Shown: positions 43,529 through 52,106, numbered from the stretch's first letter. The stretch is DNA of 64,000 nt from Frigoribacterium sp. CG_9.8 (GCF_015751965.1 NZ_JADOVH010000001.1:558001-622000), one strand, 5' to 3'. Notes: generated by a model not told the origin, from the sequence alone. Program-made: numbers and translations.

Positions 43529-44893
43529 ATGACCACTCTCGACCCCACCATCTCTGACACAGCCGCGTTCGAGCACGCAGACGGCGCCGCCGCCTATGAC
43601 CTCGACCGCTCGCATGTCTTCCACTCCTGGTCGGCACAGGGGGCGCTGAAGCCCTTTGTGATGGCCGGTGGACTCGCCTCCACCATCTGGGACTACGACG
43701 GTAAGCACTATCTCGACTTCTCGAGCCAGCTCGTCAACATGAACATCGGCCACCAGCATCCGAAAGTGATCGATGCCATCAAGGCGCAGGCCGATCGCCT
43801 CACTATGGTCGCGCCGGCGCACGCGAACCTTGCACGGGGGCAGGCCGCCAAGCGCATCGTCGCGAAGGCTGGTCGCCCGTTCAGCAAGGTCTTCTTCACC
43901 AACGGCGGTGCGGATGCCAACGAGAACGCCATGCGGATGGCGCGCTTGGTCACCGGTCGCGACAAGATCCTTTCCCAGTACCGCTCGTATCACGGCAACA
44001 CCGGCGCGGCCGTTGTCGCCACCGGCGACTGGCGTCGGGTGCCCAATGAGTTCTCCCGCGGTCACGTGCACTTCTTCGGTCCGTTCCTCTATCGCTCGGA
44101 GTTCTGGGCCTCCTCGCCTGAGGAGGAGTGTACGCGTGCGCTGCACCACCTCGAGCGACTGATCATCTCGGAGGGCCAGGCCTCGATCGCGGCGATCATC
44201 CTCGAGGGTGTTCCCGGCACTGCAGGAGTGCTCGTGCCGCCGCCGGGATACCTCGCGGGCGTGCGGGACCTCGCCGACAAGTACGGCATTCTGCTCATCA
44301 TGGATGAGGTCATGTCCGGCTTCGGCCGCACCGGCAAATGGTTCGCCTGGCAGGGGTTCTCGGCCGCAGAGGGCGACTGGACACCCGATCTCATCACCTT
44401 CGCCAAGGGAGTCAACTCCGGCTATGTCCCCGCCGGCGGGGTGATCATCTCGGAGTCGATCGCCAATGCTTTCGAGACGCAGGTGTTCCCCGGTGGGCTC
44501 ACCTACTCCGGGCATCCGCTTGCCATGGCGTCCATCGTTGCGTCGATCGACACGATGGATGAGGAGGGCATCATCGACAATGCCCGCATGATCGGCGCCG
44601 ATTACCTCGGTCCCGGACTCGTCGAACTCGCGGCGAAGCATCCGATGATCGGGGAGGTGCGCGGTCTCGGCGTGTTCTGGGCGCTCGACCTCGTCGACGA
44701 CCCGGAGACGAGAGATCCGGTCTCGGGAGCGGTCGTCGCACAGGTGAAGACCGAGCTGATGGCTCGTGGATTGTTTCCGTTCTCGGCCGATAATCGCATC
44801 CATGTCGTGCCGCCGTGCGTGGTGACTCCCGACGAGGTCGCCCGTGCATTGGCGATCTATGACGAAGCGTTCACTGCGGTGGAGTCGGCCTGA
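43529..44893 (+). CDS. Class III PLP-dependent aminotransferase (probable beta-alanine:pyruvate type)
   Basis: 454 residues with the class III signature LLIMDEVMSGFGRTGKWFAWQ and the PLP Lys in DLITFAKGVNSGYVPAGGV. Substrate-binding motifs FFTNGGADANENAMRMAR are typical of omega-transaminases. After beta-ureidopropionase, a beta-alanine or 3-aminoisobutyrate aminotransferase is the expected last step of pyrimidine catabolism, giving malonate semialdehyde. The exact amine is inferred from context. GAAGG lies before the ATG. Confidence 0.9.
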   Translation: MTTLDPTISDTAAFEHADGAAAYDLDRSHVFHSWSAQGALKPFVMAGGLASTIWDYDGKHYLDFSSQLVNMNIGHQHPKVIDAIKAQADRLTMVAPAHANLARGQAAKRIVAKAGRPFSKVFFTNGGADANENAMRMARLVTGRDKILSQYRSYHGNTGAAVVATGDWRRVPNEFSRGHVHFFGPFLYRSEFWASSPEEECTRALHHLERLIISEGQASIAAIILEGVPGTAGVLVPPPGYLAGVRDLADKYGILLIMDEVMSGFGRTGKWFAWQGFSAAEGDWTPDLITFAKGVNSGYVPAGGVIISESIANAFETQVFPGGLTYSGHPLAMASIVASIDTMDEEGIIDNARMIGADYLGPGLVELAAKHPMIGEVRGLGVFWALDLVDDPETRDPVSGAVVAQVKTELMARGLFPFSADNRIHVVPPCVVTPDEVARALAIYDEAFTAVESA

Positions 44894-44903
44894 GCCGGTG
44901 CCC

Positions 44904-44954
44904 ACCGAGATCGAGTCAATACCGAGATCGAGTGAATACCGAGATGAAGTGAAT
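44904..44954. repeat. Three 17-bp tandem repeats upstream of crtY
   Basis: Units ACCGAGATCGAGTCAAT, ACCGAGATCGAGTGAAT and ACCGAGATGAAGTGAAT follow each other without gap, ending 43 bp before the crtY start. They may act as binding sites that regulate the carotenoid/retinal genes, or be a neutral expansion. Confidence 0.85.
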
Positions 44955-44997
44955 AGGTGGTAGTAAGAGCCCTTTCGGATGGCTTAGTTTCTTAACT

Positions 44998-46179
44998 GTG
45001 ACGGGTTTCTCTGCGGCGACTGACGCCGACCTCGTGATCCTTGGGGCCGGGTGCGCTGGTCTGTCCCTCGCGGCCCGACTCGCCAGGTCGAAGACCCGCC
45101 TGCGGGTGGAAATCGTGGAGCCGCGCACGCACTACCAAGACGACCGCAGCTGGTGCTTCTGGCGGCCGGAGCGCCATGATCTGGCTGACCTGGTCTCGCA
45201 CAGCTGGGACAGCTGGCGCTTCTCCGACGCCAGCGGCCAGGCCTTCAGCCATCGGGTGGCCGGCCTGCGCTACCAGTACGTGCGCGGGATCGACTTCTAC
45301 GAGCGAGCCCTGCAACGCATCGAGAGTGCGAGCAACATCCACACCCGGATCGGAGTGCACGCGACCGAGCTCGAGCCGCTGGGAGACGGGCCGGATGCGC
45401 TGGTTCGCGTGGAGACCGACCGCGGAAGCATCCGCACCCGGTATGTGATCGATACCCGTCCTCGACCAATGCCCGCGGTGCTCTACCAGAGCTTCAGCGG
45501 CGTGGAGATCGAGAGCGAGCATCCGCTGCCGTTCGACGCGAACGAAGTCGGCTTGATGGATTCGATGGCGACGGATGCGGGCGGCATGCACTTTCGTTAC
45601 ACGCTTCCGCTCAGTCGGACGCGCGCAGTCATCGAATGGACCAGGTTCAGCACCACGCCCGTTCCTGGAGCCACGCTGGCTGCCGAGCTGGATGCCGAAC
45701 TCGCGATGCTCGGGCTGGCCAGTGCCCGCGTGATTCGGCGCGAGGGGGGCATCCTGCCAATGGGCATGCTTGGCGCCCTGCCAGAAGCTCCGCACGGTGT
45801 GGTGTTTGCCGGCAACTCGGGTGGTGCGCTTCGGGCGGCCTCCGGCTACGGATTTCTGCGCATCCAGAACTGGGCGCGTGCCTGCGCCGCCGCCGTTGAG
45901 CGGGGAGGGCCACCCATCGGGCACCCGGGTGAACCGTGGCTGCGCCGATCGATGGACGGTATTTTCCTGAAGGCGGTGCGGGCCGATCCTGAGCGCGTAC
46001 CGGAGTATTTTCTCGCGCTTGCGCGGGGGGTGCCACCCGCTGGGCTTGTGCGCTTCCTCAGCGATTCTGCGCGCCTCACCGACTACGGTCACCTTATTGC
46101 CAGCCTGCCCAAGGTGCCATTTCTCAAGCAGTTGGTCACGAGACGGTTGACAGCGGCGCGCGACATGGTGCGCGCGTGA
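44998..46179 (+). CDS. crtY: Lycopene beta-cyclase, CrtY type
   Basis: Cyclises lycopene to beta-carotene. The 393 residues begin with the FAD/NAD-binding DADLVILGAGCAGLSLAARLA and include the CrtY-family DDRSWCFWRPE and GDRGLLRIQNWARA-like region (GYGFLRIQNWARA). A monomeric CrtY is unlike the split CrtYe/CrtYf cyclases of many actinobacterial C50 pathways. No phytoene genes lie nearby, so lycopene must come from elsewhere. TAGTTT is 7 nt before the GTG. Its TGA overlaps the blh GTG. Confidence 0.88.
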   Translation: MTGFSAATDADLVILGAGCAGLSLAARLARSKTRLRVEIVEPRTHYQDDRSWCFWRPERHDLADLVSHSWDSWRFSDASGQAFSHRVAGLRYQYVRGIDFYERALQRIESASNIHTRIGVHATELEPLGDGPDALVRVETDRGSIRTRYVIDTRPRPMPAVLYQSFSGVEIESEHPLPFDANEVGLMDSMATDAGGMHFRYTLPLSRTRAVIEWTRFSTTPVPGATLAAELDAELAMLGLASARVIRREGGILPMGMLGALPEAPHGVVFAGNSGGALRAASGYGFLRIQNWARACAAAVERGGPPIGHPGEPWLRRSMDGIFLKAVRADPERVPEYFLALARGVPPAGLVRFLSDSARLTDYGHLIASLPKVPFLKQLVTRRLTAARDMVRA

Positions 46180-47123
46180 GCGGGGTAGTCGGCACTGGGT
46201 TTGCCCGGGTGCGGCCCTCGTTTGAGACCATTCTCTTTTCGGTGGTGGCCGTTGTTGCCGTACTTGCCATTGCCCTGCGGATACCCACTCCACCGCTGCC
46301 CGTGCAGATCGGGGTGCTCGGCGTGCTCGTTGCCACGCTCGGGTTGCCGCACGGTGCGCTCGATCCGCTCATCGCGCGACGGGCCGGCCTGTGGAAAACA
46401 CCGTTCGGGCTCGCCGGTTTCAACCTGGGTTATGTCGCGATGGTCGCGCTGGTCGTCGGCGTCTGGCTGGTCGCACCGACCGCGAGCCTGATCGGCTTTT
46501 TGCTGGTGTCGGGCATTCATTTCGGCGCCGACTGGAACCTCGGACGCAGTGTGGTGGTGCGATCCTTCACCGGGGTCGGCCTGCTCACGTTGCCAGCCTT
46601 CGCTCATCACGATGAGGTCGCGGGTATTTATCGCACTCTCGCGGGCCCCGGCGGAGTGATCGTGGCCGATGTGCAGACCTGGCTTGGGCCGGTTGCGATT
46701 GCCGCGATGCTGCTCGGTGCCGCATTCGCGCTGCGTCGCCGCCCCACCGATGCGCTCGAGATTCTGCTTGCCGCAACCCTCGCAATCGTCGCACCGCCGC
46801 TGGTGTTTTTCGTGCTGTATTTCTGTGCGCTGCACAGCGCACGGCACCTGCGCCACGGTTTTGCGGAGGAGCGTGGCGGCGGCCGGACGGCGGCGCTGAT
46901 ATTGGTCGTCTACACCGTGGTGCCGATTGTGGCGGTCGGCGTACTCACGGCGATATTCGCGGGTGACTTTGCGCCGGGTGGCGCGCTGGCCGGTGACTGG
47001 ATCATCCGCCTTGTGTTCATCGGGCTTGCCGCCCTCACCGTGCCGCACATGGTGGTGATCGCCATCGGCGAATTGCGGCAGCGGCGACAATCTCAAACCG
47101 GGCGTGCGGTCAGCGTGGAGTAA
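46176..47123 (+). CDS. blh: Brp/Blh family beta-carotene 15,15'-dioxygenase
   Basis: Membrane enzyme that cleaves beta-carotene into two molecules of retinal. The 315 residues form about eight hydrophobic segments with the conserved metal-binding histidines in LGLPHGALDP, SGIHFGADW, ALHSARHLRHG and LTVPHMVV. Overlap with crtY (GTGA) makes a two-gene beta-carotene-to-retinal operon. Retinal is normally used for a microbial rhodopsin; none is encoded in this window. Possible horizontal acquisition is not tested. Confidence 0.9.
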   Translation: MSGVVGTGFARVRPSFETILFSVVAVVAVLAIALRIPTPPLPVQIGVLGVLVATLGLPHGALDPLIARRAGLWKTPFGLAGFNLGYVAMVALVVGVWLVAPTASLIGFLLVSGIHFGADWNLGRSVVVRSFTGVGLLTLPAFAHHDEVAGIYRTLAGPGGVIVADVQTWLGPVAIAAMLLGAAFALRRRPTDALEILLAATLAIVAPPLVFFVLYFCALHSARHLRHGFAEERGGGRTAALILVVYTVVPIVAVGVLTAIFAGDFAPGGALAGDWIIRLVFIGLAALTVPHMVVIAIGELRQRRQSQTGRAVSVE

Positions 47124-47140
47124 CGTCTACTCCCAGCATC

Positions 47141-47174
47141 CCGGTGCCGCCGGACTGCCGGTGCCGCCGGACTG
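47141..47174. repeat. Two tandem 17-bp repeats after blh
   Basis: CCGGTGCCGCCGGACTG is present twice in direct contact in the 218-bp gap between blh and yceD. Confidence 0.8.
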
Positions 47175-47188
47175 TGGGCCTGTGGCCA

Positions 47189-47246
47189 CGAACTGCGCCA
47201 AACTGTCGGTATTACCGGCTGGAAGCGGCAATTCGGCACAGTTCGC
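47189..47246. terminator. Structured element after the crtY-blh operon
   Basis: CGAACTGCGCC (47189-47199) pairs with GGCACAGTTCG (47235-47245) apart from one C-A mismatch, and the loop holds a further hairpin CGGTATTACCG. About 65 nt past the blh stop; terminator or processing element is plausible, no T-tract. Confidence 0.4.
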
Positions 47247-47341
47247 GGTGCTGGCAATGGACGGAGTTGCCGTGGGGGAGGTTCGCCCAGAGCACAGAGG
47301 GCGATCGCGGCCGGGCTCGGTCTCTCGCGTAAGATTGCGAA

Positions 47342-47920
47342 GTGCCTCACGTGATCAAGACCCCCTACACCGTCGATGTCTACGACCTCATGCACCGCCC
47401 GGGTGAAATGCGAGAGCGGACGCTGGATATCGTCGTACCCGAGGAGTTCGGCAATGCGATGATCGCCGCGAAAGTAGGCAGTGATCTTCAGATCGGGCTG
47501 CGGATGGAGTCGCTTCACGACGGCATCCTTGTGAGTGCGGATATCGACGGAACCGCCGCGGGGGAGTGCGGCCGGTGCCTGATTGACATCGAACAGGCCA
47601 TCCAGGTCGAGATTCAGGAGCTTTTCGCGTATTCTTCAGACGAAGCTTTTGAATATGAGGTTCACGAGGACACCATCGATCTCGAACCTCTAGTCAGGGA
47701 TGCGGTGGTGCTGTCACTTCCGTTCCAGCCGGTCTGTCAAGAAGATTGCCTCGGCCTGTGCCCGCAGTGTGGGGTGCGGCTCCTCGACAACCCGGGCCAT
47801 GAGCACGAGAACGCGATCGATCCACGGTGGGCGGCTCTCGGAAGTCTGGCCGGTTTCGACGGCAACACAGATTCCACCACCACCACGAATGTGACCGACG
47901 CTGCCAGCAGCGCGGAGTAG
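47342..47920 (+). CDS. YceD family protein (DUF177)
   Basis: 192 residues of the DUF177 family that is invariably next to rpmF and linked to 23S rRNA/ribosome assembly. The core GECGRCLIDIEQAIQV and a C-terminal Cys cluster in CQEDCLGLCPQCG could bind zinc. The remaining tail is Thr/Ser-rich. A TAAGAT box lies exactly 6 nt before the GTG, giving a clear leaderless prediction. rpmF follows 15 nt after the stop. Confidence 0.93.
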   Translation: MPHVIKTPYTVDVYDLMHRPGEMRERTLDIVVPEEFGNAMIAAKVGSDLQIGLRMESLHDGILVSADIDGTAAGECGRCLIDIEQAIQVEIQELFAYSSDEAFEYEVHEDTIDLEPLVRDAVVLSLPFQPVCQEDCLGLCPQCGVRLLDNPGHEHENAIDPRWAALGSLAGFDGNTDSTTTTNVTDAASSAE

Positions 47921-47935
47921 AGAAAAGAGAAACCC

Positions 47936-48139
47936 ATGGCCGTACCGAAACGCAAGATGTCCCGCGCGAGCACTCGTGCGCGTCGCGCCCAGTGGAAGGC
48001 GACCCCGCCGACCCTGGTGAAGACCGTCGAGGGCGGCAAGGTCACCTACAGCCTGCCGCATCGTGCGAAGGTCGTCGAGGACTCCACCGGAGCTCCCCTC
48101 TACATGGAGTACAAAGGCCGTAAGGTCGCGGACGTATAG
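47936..48139 (+). CDS. rpmF: 50S ribosomal protein L32
   Basis: 67 residues, starting [21 protein letters not shown], the hallmark of bL32. The Cys-based zinc motif is absent, which is common among C-minus paralogues; no second copy is seen here. Preceded by yceD, followed by rnc. Confidence 0.96.
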   Translation: MAVPKRKMSRASTRARRAQWKATPPTLVKTVEGGKVTYSLPHRAKVVEDSTGAPLYMEYKGRKVADV

Positions 48140-48175
48140 TCCGGCTGTCATCACCGACGATTGTCGTCACTGACG

Positions 48176-48883
48176 ATGCTCGGGACTGAGGCGACTCGGG
48201 GTGAACTCGAGGTTTTTCTTGCGGTTGATGTGAGTGCAGAACTGCTCGAGCTGGCGTTGACCCATCGGTCCTATGCATACGAGCATGGTGGCCTCGCCCA
48301 CAACGAACGTCTCGAGTTTCTCGGCGACTCGATTTTGGGCCAGGCCGTGACCGTCATGCTGTATCGCGACTTGCCAACGCTCGATGAGGGCGAGCTTGCC
48401 AAGCGACGCGCGTCTTTGGTGAGCACCGTTGCACTTGCCGAGGTGGCCCGGATGATCGGGCTCGGCCGCCACATCCGGTTGGGCCGTGGCGAAGAGCTCA
48501 CCGGCGGTCGTGACAAGTCCTCCATCTTGGCCGATACCGTCGAAGCCGTCATCGGTGCGACCTACCTCGACGCCGGCGGCGAGGCGGCCACTGCGCTCGT
48601 CCTGCGGCTCATCGCGCCGCTGATGCTCGATCCCGATCGTTTCGGTGCCGCGATGGATCCCAAAACCAGCCTGCAGGAATTTGCCGCGCGGGCGGGTCGA
48701 GGCCTCCCGCACTATGCGGTAACCGACAGCGGCCCCGACCACTCCAAGCGATTCCACGCCACCGTGTCTCTCGGGGGAACGGACATCGCCGAGGGGGACG
48801 GCACGAGTAAGAAGCAGGCCGAGATGGCAGCAGCGCTTGAGGCGTGGACCATTCTGTCAACTGCCAGCCCGACCCAGCGCTGA
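48176..48883 (+). CDS. rnc: Ribonuclease III
   Basis: 235-residue double-stranded RNA endonuclease that matures rRNA and regulates mRNAs. The signature NERLEFLGDSILGQAV gives the catalytic acidic cluster (Glu and Asp), DTVEAVIGATYLDAG is the second, and a C-terminal dsRBD (PKTSLQEFAAR ... GTSKKQAEMAAALEAW) is present. I prefer ATG 48176; a TTG 15 nt upstream is possible. mutM starts 2 nt after the stop. Confidence 0.95.
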   Translation: MLGTEATRGELEVFLAVDVSAELLELALTHRSYAYEHGGLAHNERLEFLGDSILGQAVTVMLYRDLPTLDEGELAKRRASLVSTVALAEVARMIGLGRHIRLGRGEELTGGRDKSSILADTVEAVIGATYLDAGGEAATALVLRLIAPLMLDPDRFGAAMDPKTSLQEFAARAGRGLPHYAVTDSGPDHSKRFHATVSLGGTDIAEGDGTSKKQAEMAAALEAWTILSTASPTQR

Positions 48884-48885
48884 GG

Positions 48886-49833
48886 GTGCCAGAACTTCCC
48901 GAGGTCGAGGTGGTGCGCGCCGGCCTCGAGCCGGCGGTCACCGCTGCGAGGATCGACGCCGTCACCGTGTTCGAAGAGCGGTCGTTGCGACGTCACGATG
49001 GTCCGAGCGAGGACTTTATCGAGCGGCTGGAGGGCCGAAGCATCCTCGCGGCGGTGCGCCGTGGCAAGTTCCTCTGGCTGCCGCTGTCTGCGTCTGTGTC
49101 GGGTGCGCCTGCGTTTCCGGTGCCTCCTGCGTTTTCCCCATCGACCGAAGCGCTCGTCGTACACCTCGGTATGAGCGGCCAGGTGCTGTTGCGCGAGTTC
49201 GGGCGGGCGGATGACGCGCTCCTGCGCATCCGGATGCACATCACGTCGCCAGCTCACGGTCCGATGCGCGTGGACTTCGTGGATCAGCGTATTTTCGGAT
49301 CGATGGCGATCGACCGGATGCTTACAACCCCGGATGGCCATGCTGCCGGCTTCGGCTCCGATGCCGCGCTGATTCCGAGCCAGGTGGCGCACATCGCGCG
49401 GGATCCACTCGATCCGGCATTTAGCGATCGGCGATTCTTCGAGGCGCTGGCCAAACGTCGCACGGGGATCAAGCGCGCGCTGCTCGACCAGAACCTGATC
49501 AGCGGCATCGGTAACATCTACGCGGATGAGGCGCTCTGGGCGGCCCGCGTGCACTACAACCAGCCGACGGCAGCGCTCAGCCGGGCGCGGGCTCGCACAC
49601 TTCTTGCCGAGGTGCGTCTCGTGCTCGGCAGGGCACTCGCCGAGGGCGGCACGAGCTTCGACGCGCAGTATGTCAACGTGAACGGTGCGTCCGGCTATTT
49701 CTCGCATTCGCTCAGTGCCTACGGCCGGCAGGGAAAGAGCTGTTCGCGCTGCGGTCGGCTGATCATCCGTGAGTCATTCATGAACCGTGGCTCGCACTTC
49801 TGCCCGTTCTGCCAGCGGATCCGGCTCGCCTAA
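48886..49833 (+). CDS. mutM: Formamidopyrimidine-DNA glycosylase
   Basis: Excises 8-oxoguanine and formamidopyrimidines and cleaves the abasic strand. The start is certain because the catalytic N-terminal Pro-Glu (PELPEVEVVR) must follow the GTG-encoded Met. The 315 residues also contain the loop Lys in VRRGKFLWL and the zinc finger Cys residues CSRCG ... CPFC near the C-terminus. Slightly longer than usual owing to an insertion near residues 62-80 (SASVSGAPAFPVPPAF). Confidence 0.95.
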   Translation: MPELPEVEVVRAGLEPAVTAARIDAVTVFEERSLRRHDGPSEDFIERLEGRSILAAVRRGKFLWLPLSASVSGAPAFPVPPAFSPSTEALVVHLGMSGQVLLREFGRADDALLRIRMHITSPAHGPMRVDFVDQRIFGSMAIDRMLTTPDGHAAGFGSDAALIPSQVAHIARDPLDPAFSDRRFFEALAKRRTGIKRALLDQNLISGIGNIYADEALWAARVHYNQPTAALSRARARTLLAEVRLVLGRALAEGGTSFDAQYVNVNGASGYFSHSLSAYGRQGKSCSRCGRLIIRESFMNRGSHFCPFCQRIRLA

Positions 49834-49878
49834 CCGACCACTTCGGCAATCCGCTCACCGTCGACCAGGAAAAGCGCC

Positions 49879-49897
49879 AGTGCATGACTCCTGCACT
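49879..49897. terminator. Hairpin between convergent mutM and histidine kinase genes
   Basis: AGTGCA-TGACTCC-TGCACT is a 6-bp stem with a 7-nt loop in the 100-bp convergent gap. Weak. Confidence 0.35.
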
Positions 49898-49933
49898 CTG
49901 CTGGGGCAGACTACGAGGGTCGCAAGAGCCCGC

Positions 49934-51295
49934 TCAGGCCGCGGGCAGCGATACCGTGAACACCGCGCCACCGCCGGGAGCATTGCCCGCCGCGATGCTG
50001 CCGCCAAGGCGTGCGACCAACCGGGCGGCAATCGACAGGCCGAGACCGGTGCCAACCGGGCGGATGTCCCGGTACCGCGCCCGCAGAGCGCCGCGATCGA
50101 AGGCCACCGCAAGGTCGCCGGGGGAGAGGCCCGGACCTCCATCCCGCACCTCGATGACCACGGCAGTGCCGAGGGTGCGAGCGGCGATGGACACCGTCGA
50201 TCCGGCCGGCGTCACGCGCAAGGCATTTTCTACGAGACCGTCGATTAGCTGGCGCACACGCTGGGCGTCGCTCTCCAGGGCAAGTGCGGCGAGCCCGGCG
50301 GTGCCCGGCAGCGCGGTCACCGTCACCTCGAGGGTTGCGGCCCGGCCGCGCCATGCGTCGGCGGTTTGCTCGAGGATCAACGCCACATCCACCGGCTGGC
50401 GGATGACCGCAAAATCGTCGGCTTCGAGTCGCGCGAGTTCGAGCAGATCTGCGACGAAGCGATCCAGCCGCCCGGTCTCGGTGACAAGGGTGGCGCCGAC
50501 GCGTGCAATGTCTTCCTCATGGATGAGTCCGTCGACCATCGCCTCTCCGTAGCCGCGCACGGCGGTGAGCGGTGTGCGCAACTCGTGGGAGATGGAGAGC
50601 AGAAACTCCCGCTGGCGGCCCTCGCTGGTGCTGAGAGCACGGTCGAGGGTCGCGAGTGCCTCGGCGACGGCGGCGACCTCGGTGGGCTGATGGGCCTCCA
50701 TCGCCAGACCGCGTTCGCCGGCAGCCATCCGCCTGGCCGTCTCTACCGTCGCGATGAGCGGCCGGGTGAGCCAGCGCGCCAGGAGGGTGCCGGCGACGAT
50801 CGCCATAACGACTCCGATCGCCAGGGCCACAAACATCCGCTGGACGGTTCCGGCTGTGGTGGTCTCGAGGTTACCGAGAGAACGAACCAGCACGATCGCG
50901 GTACCCGAATCGGTGGGGCGGCCCTCGACGACCATGGTCTTTCCGCGGCGACTCTCTGTCTGCGAGACCGGTTGTCCCGATAGCAGCGTCGACACGTCGG
51001 CGGGCGTGACGAAGGCCGCGCCCGGACCGGACACTCGTCCGTCTGCGGCAACGACTGCGACCCGTGAGTCACCGAGAGCGAGTCTCACCCGCTCCCGCAG
51101 TGACGTGAGATCGGTGGCCGCGGGCAGCTTACTCAGCAGTTGGGCCTGTGCCGCGAGCTGCGCCCGCCCCTGGCTGATCGTGGACTGCCGCACCAACTGA
51201 ACGGAGACGGCACCGGTGATCAGCACCGCGAGCACAGCGACGCTCACCGTGACGAGCGTGATGCGGCCACGAAGCGATCGGAACCACGCGGTCAT
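49934..51295 (-). CDS. Two-component sensor histidine kinase
   Basis: 453 residues. An N-terminal membrane helix (residues 13-33), an extracytoplasmic sensor of about 110 residues, a second helix (MFVALAIGVVMAIVAGTLLA), a HAMP segment, the H-box SISHELRTPLTAVRGYGEAM and a HATPase domain with N-box GLVENALRVTP, DGGPGL and GTGLGLSIAARL. Its ATG overlaps the response-regulator stop by 4 nt. The signal is unknown. Confidence 0.93.
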   Translation of the reverse strand: MTAWFRSLRGRITLVTVSVAVLAVLITGAVSVQLVRQSTISQGRAQLAAQAQLLSKLPAATDLTSLRERVRLALGDSRVAVVAADGRVSGPGAAFVTPADVSTLLSGQPVSQTESRRGKTMVVEGRPTDSGTAIVLVRSLGNLETTTAGTVQRMFVALAIGVVMAIVAGTLLARWLTRPLIATVETARRMAAGERGLAMEAHQPTEVAAVAEALATLDRALSTSEGRQREFLLSISHELRTPLTAVRGYGEAMVDGLIHEEDIARVGATLVTETGRLDRFVADLLELARLEADDFAVIRQPVDVALILEQTADAWRGRAATLEVTVTALPGTAGLAALALESDAQRVRQLIDGLVENALRVTPAGSTVSIAARTLGTAVVIEVRDGGPGLSPGDLAVAFDRGALRARYRDIRPVGTGLGLSIAARLVARLGGSIAAGNAPGGGAVFTVSLPAA

Positions 51296-51969
51296 TCCAC
51301 CACCGAGTAGCCGACTCCGCGGGAGGTGCGGATCGGACTGTCGGCTCCGAGTTTCGCGCGAAGCTGGGCCACGTGCACGTCCACCGTGCGCCCGAGCCCG
51401 TAGTCGGCCTGCCCCCAGACGCTCGACAGCAACTGCTCGCGGGTGAAGACCTGTCCCGGCGAGCTCATCAGCTTGGCGAGAAGGTCGAATTCAGTGCTGG
51501 TGAGGTCGATAGGACGACCGGATGCTTCCACCCGTCGCCGCGCGGCATCCAGCGTCACCGTGCCGGCGGCCACCGGCGCGGGGAGAGGTATTCCGGCGTG
51601 ACGGCGCAGGATCGTCTTGATTCGCGCGACGAGTTCCCGTGGCGAGAACGGTTTGGTGAGGTAGTCATCGGCGCCGAGCTCGAGCCCGAGGATACGGTCG
51701 ATCTCGTCGTCGCGGGCGGTGACGAAGATCACGGGCGTCCAATCATCCACAGCCCGCATCCGACGGCAGATCTCGATGCCGTCGAGGCCTGGCAGCCCCA
51801 CGTCGAGCACCACAGCGACGGGATGCAGTCGACGGATGCTCGCGAGCCCAGAAAGTCCGTCCCGCTCCACATGCACGCCGAATCCCGCTTCGCTGAGGTA
51901 CAGGCGCTGCAGGTCGGCGATGGCGCGCTCGTCTTCGACGATCACGATCAGACCCTTTGACTCGCCCAT
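51292..51969 (-). CDS. OmpR/PhoB-family response regulator
   Basis: 225 residues. Receiver domain with acidic pocket VIVEDERA, phosphoacceptor Asp in VVLDVGLPG, Thr in FVTARDD and Lys in LTKPFSP; C-terminal winged helix with the LTSTEFDLLAKLMSSPGQVFTREQLL and TVDVHVAQLRAKL features. Translated before the overlapping kinase gene. Nothing in the sequence identifies its target promoters. Confidence 0.94.
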   Translation of the reverse strand: MGESKGLIVIVEDERAIADLQRLYLSEAGFGVHVERDGLSGLASIRRLHPVAVVLDVGLPGLDGIEICRRMRAVDDWTPVIFVTARDDEIDRILGLELGADDYLTKPFSPRELVARIKTILRRHAGIPLPAPVAAGTVTLDAARRRVEASGRPIDLTSTEFDLLAKLMSSPGQVFTREQLLSSVWGQADYGLGRTVDVHVAQLRAKLGADSPIRTSRGVGYSVVE

Positions 51970-52106
51970 GCCATCATTCTGGCGGTAGAAAAGATCGACG
52001 GGCCGTGCAGCTGCAGCGGCCTTACGTTGCTCGAACATTTGCCGCCAGTGCGCGCGACATCCGGTCACAGCACGTACGACTGCTCGGCCGCTTGCCGTGT
52101 GAGCAG

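Noticed and set aside
36322-44893. Thiamine salvage locus (because the binding protein is NMT1/THI5-like)
   Set aside because: No thiamine biosynthesis gene is in the operon and no TPP riboswitch was seen; hydrolases for ring-opened pyrimidines dominate.
43448-44905. 485-codon frame antisense to the class III aminotransferase
   Set aside because: Low-complexity His/Arg/Asp-rich product with no family features; typical shadow of a high-GC coding strand.
44992-46293. 433-codon frame antisense to crtY
   Set aside because: Same reason: no motifs, while CrtY motifs are clear on the plus strand.
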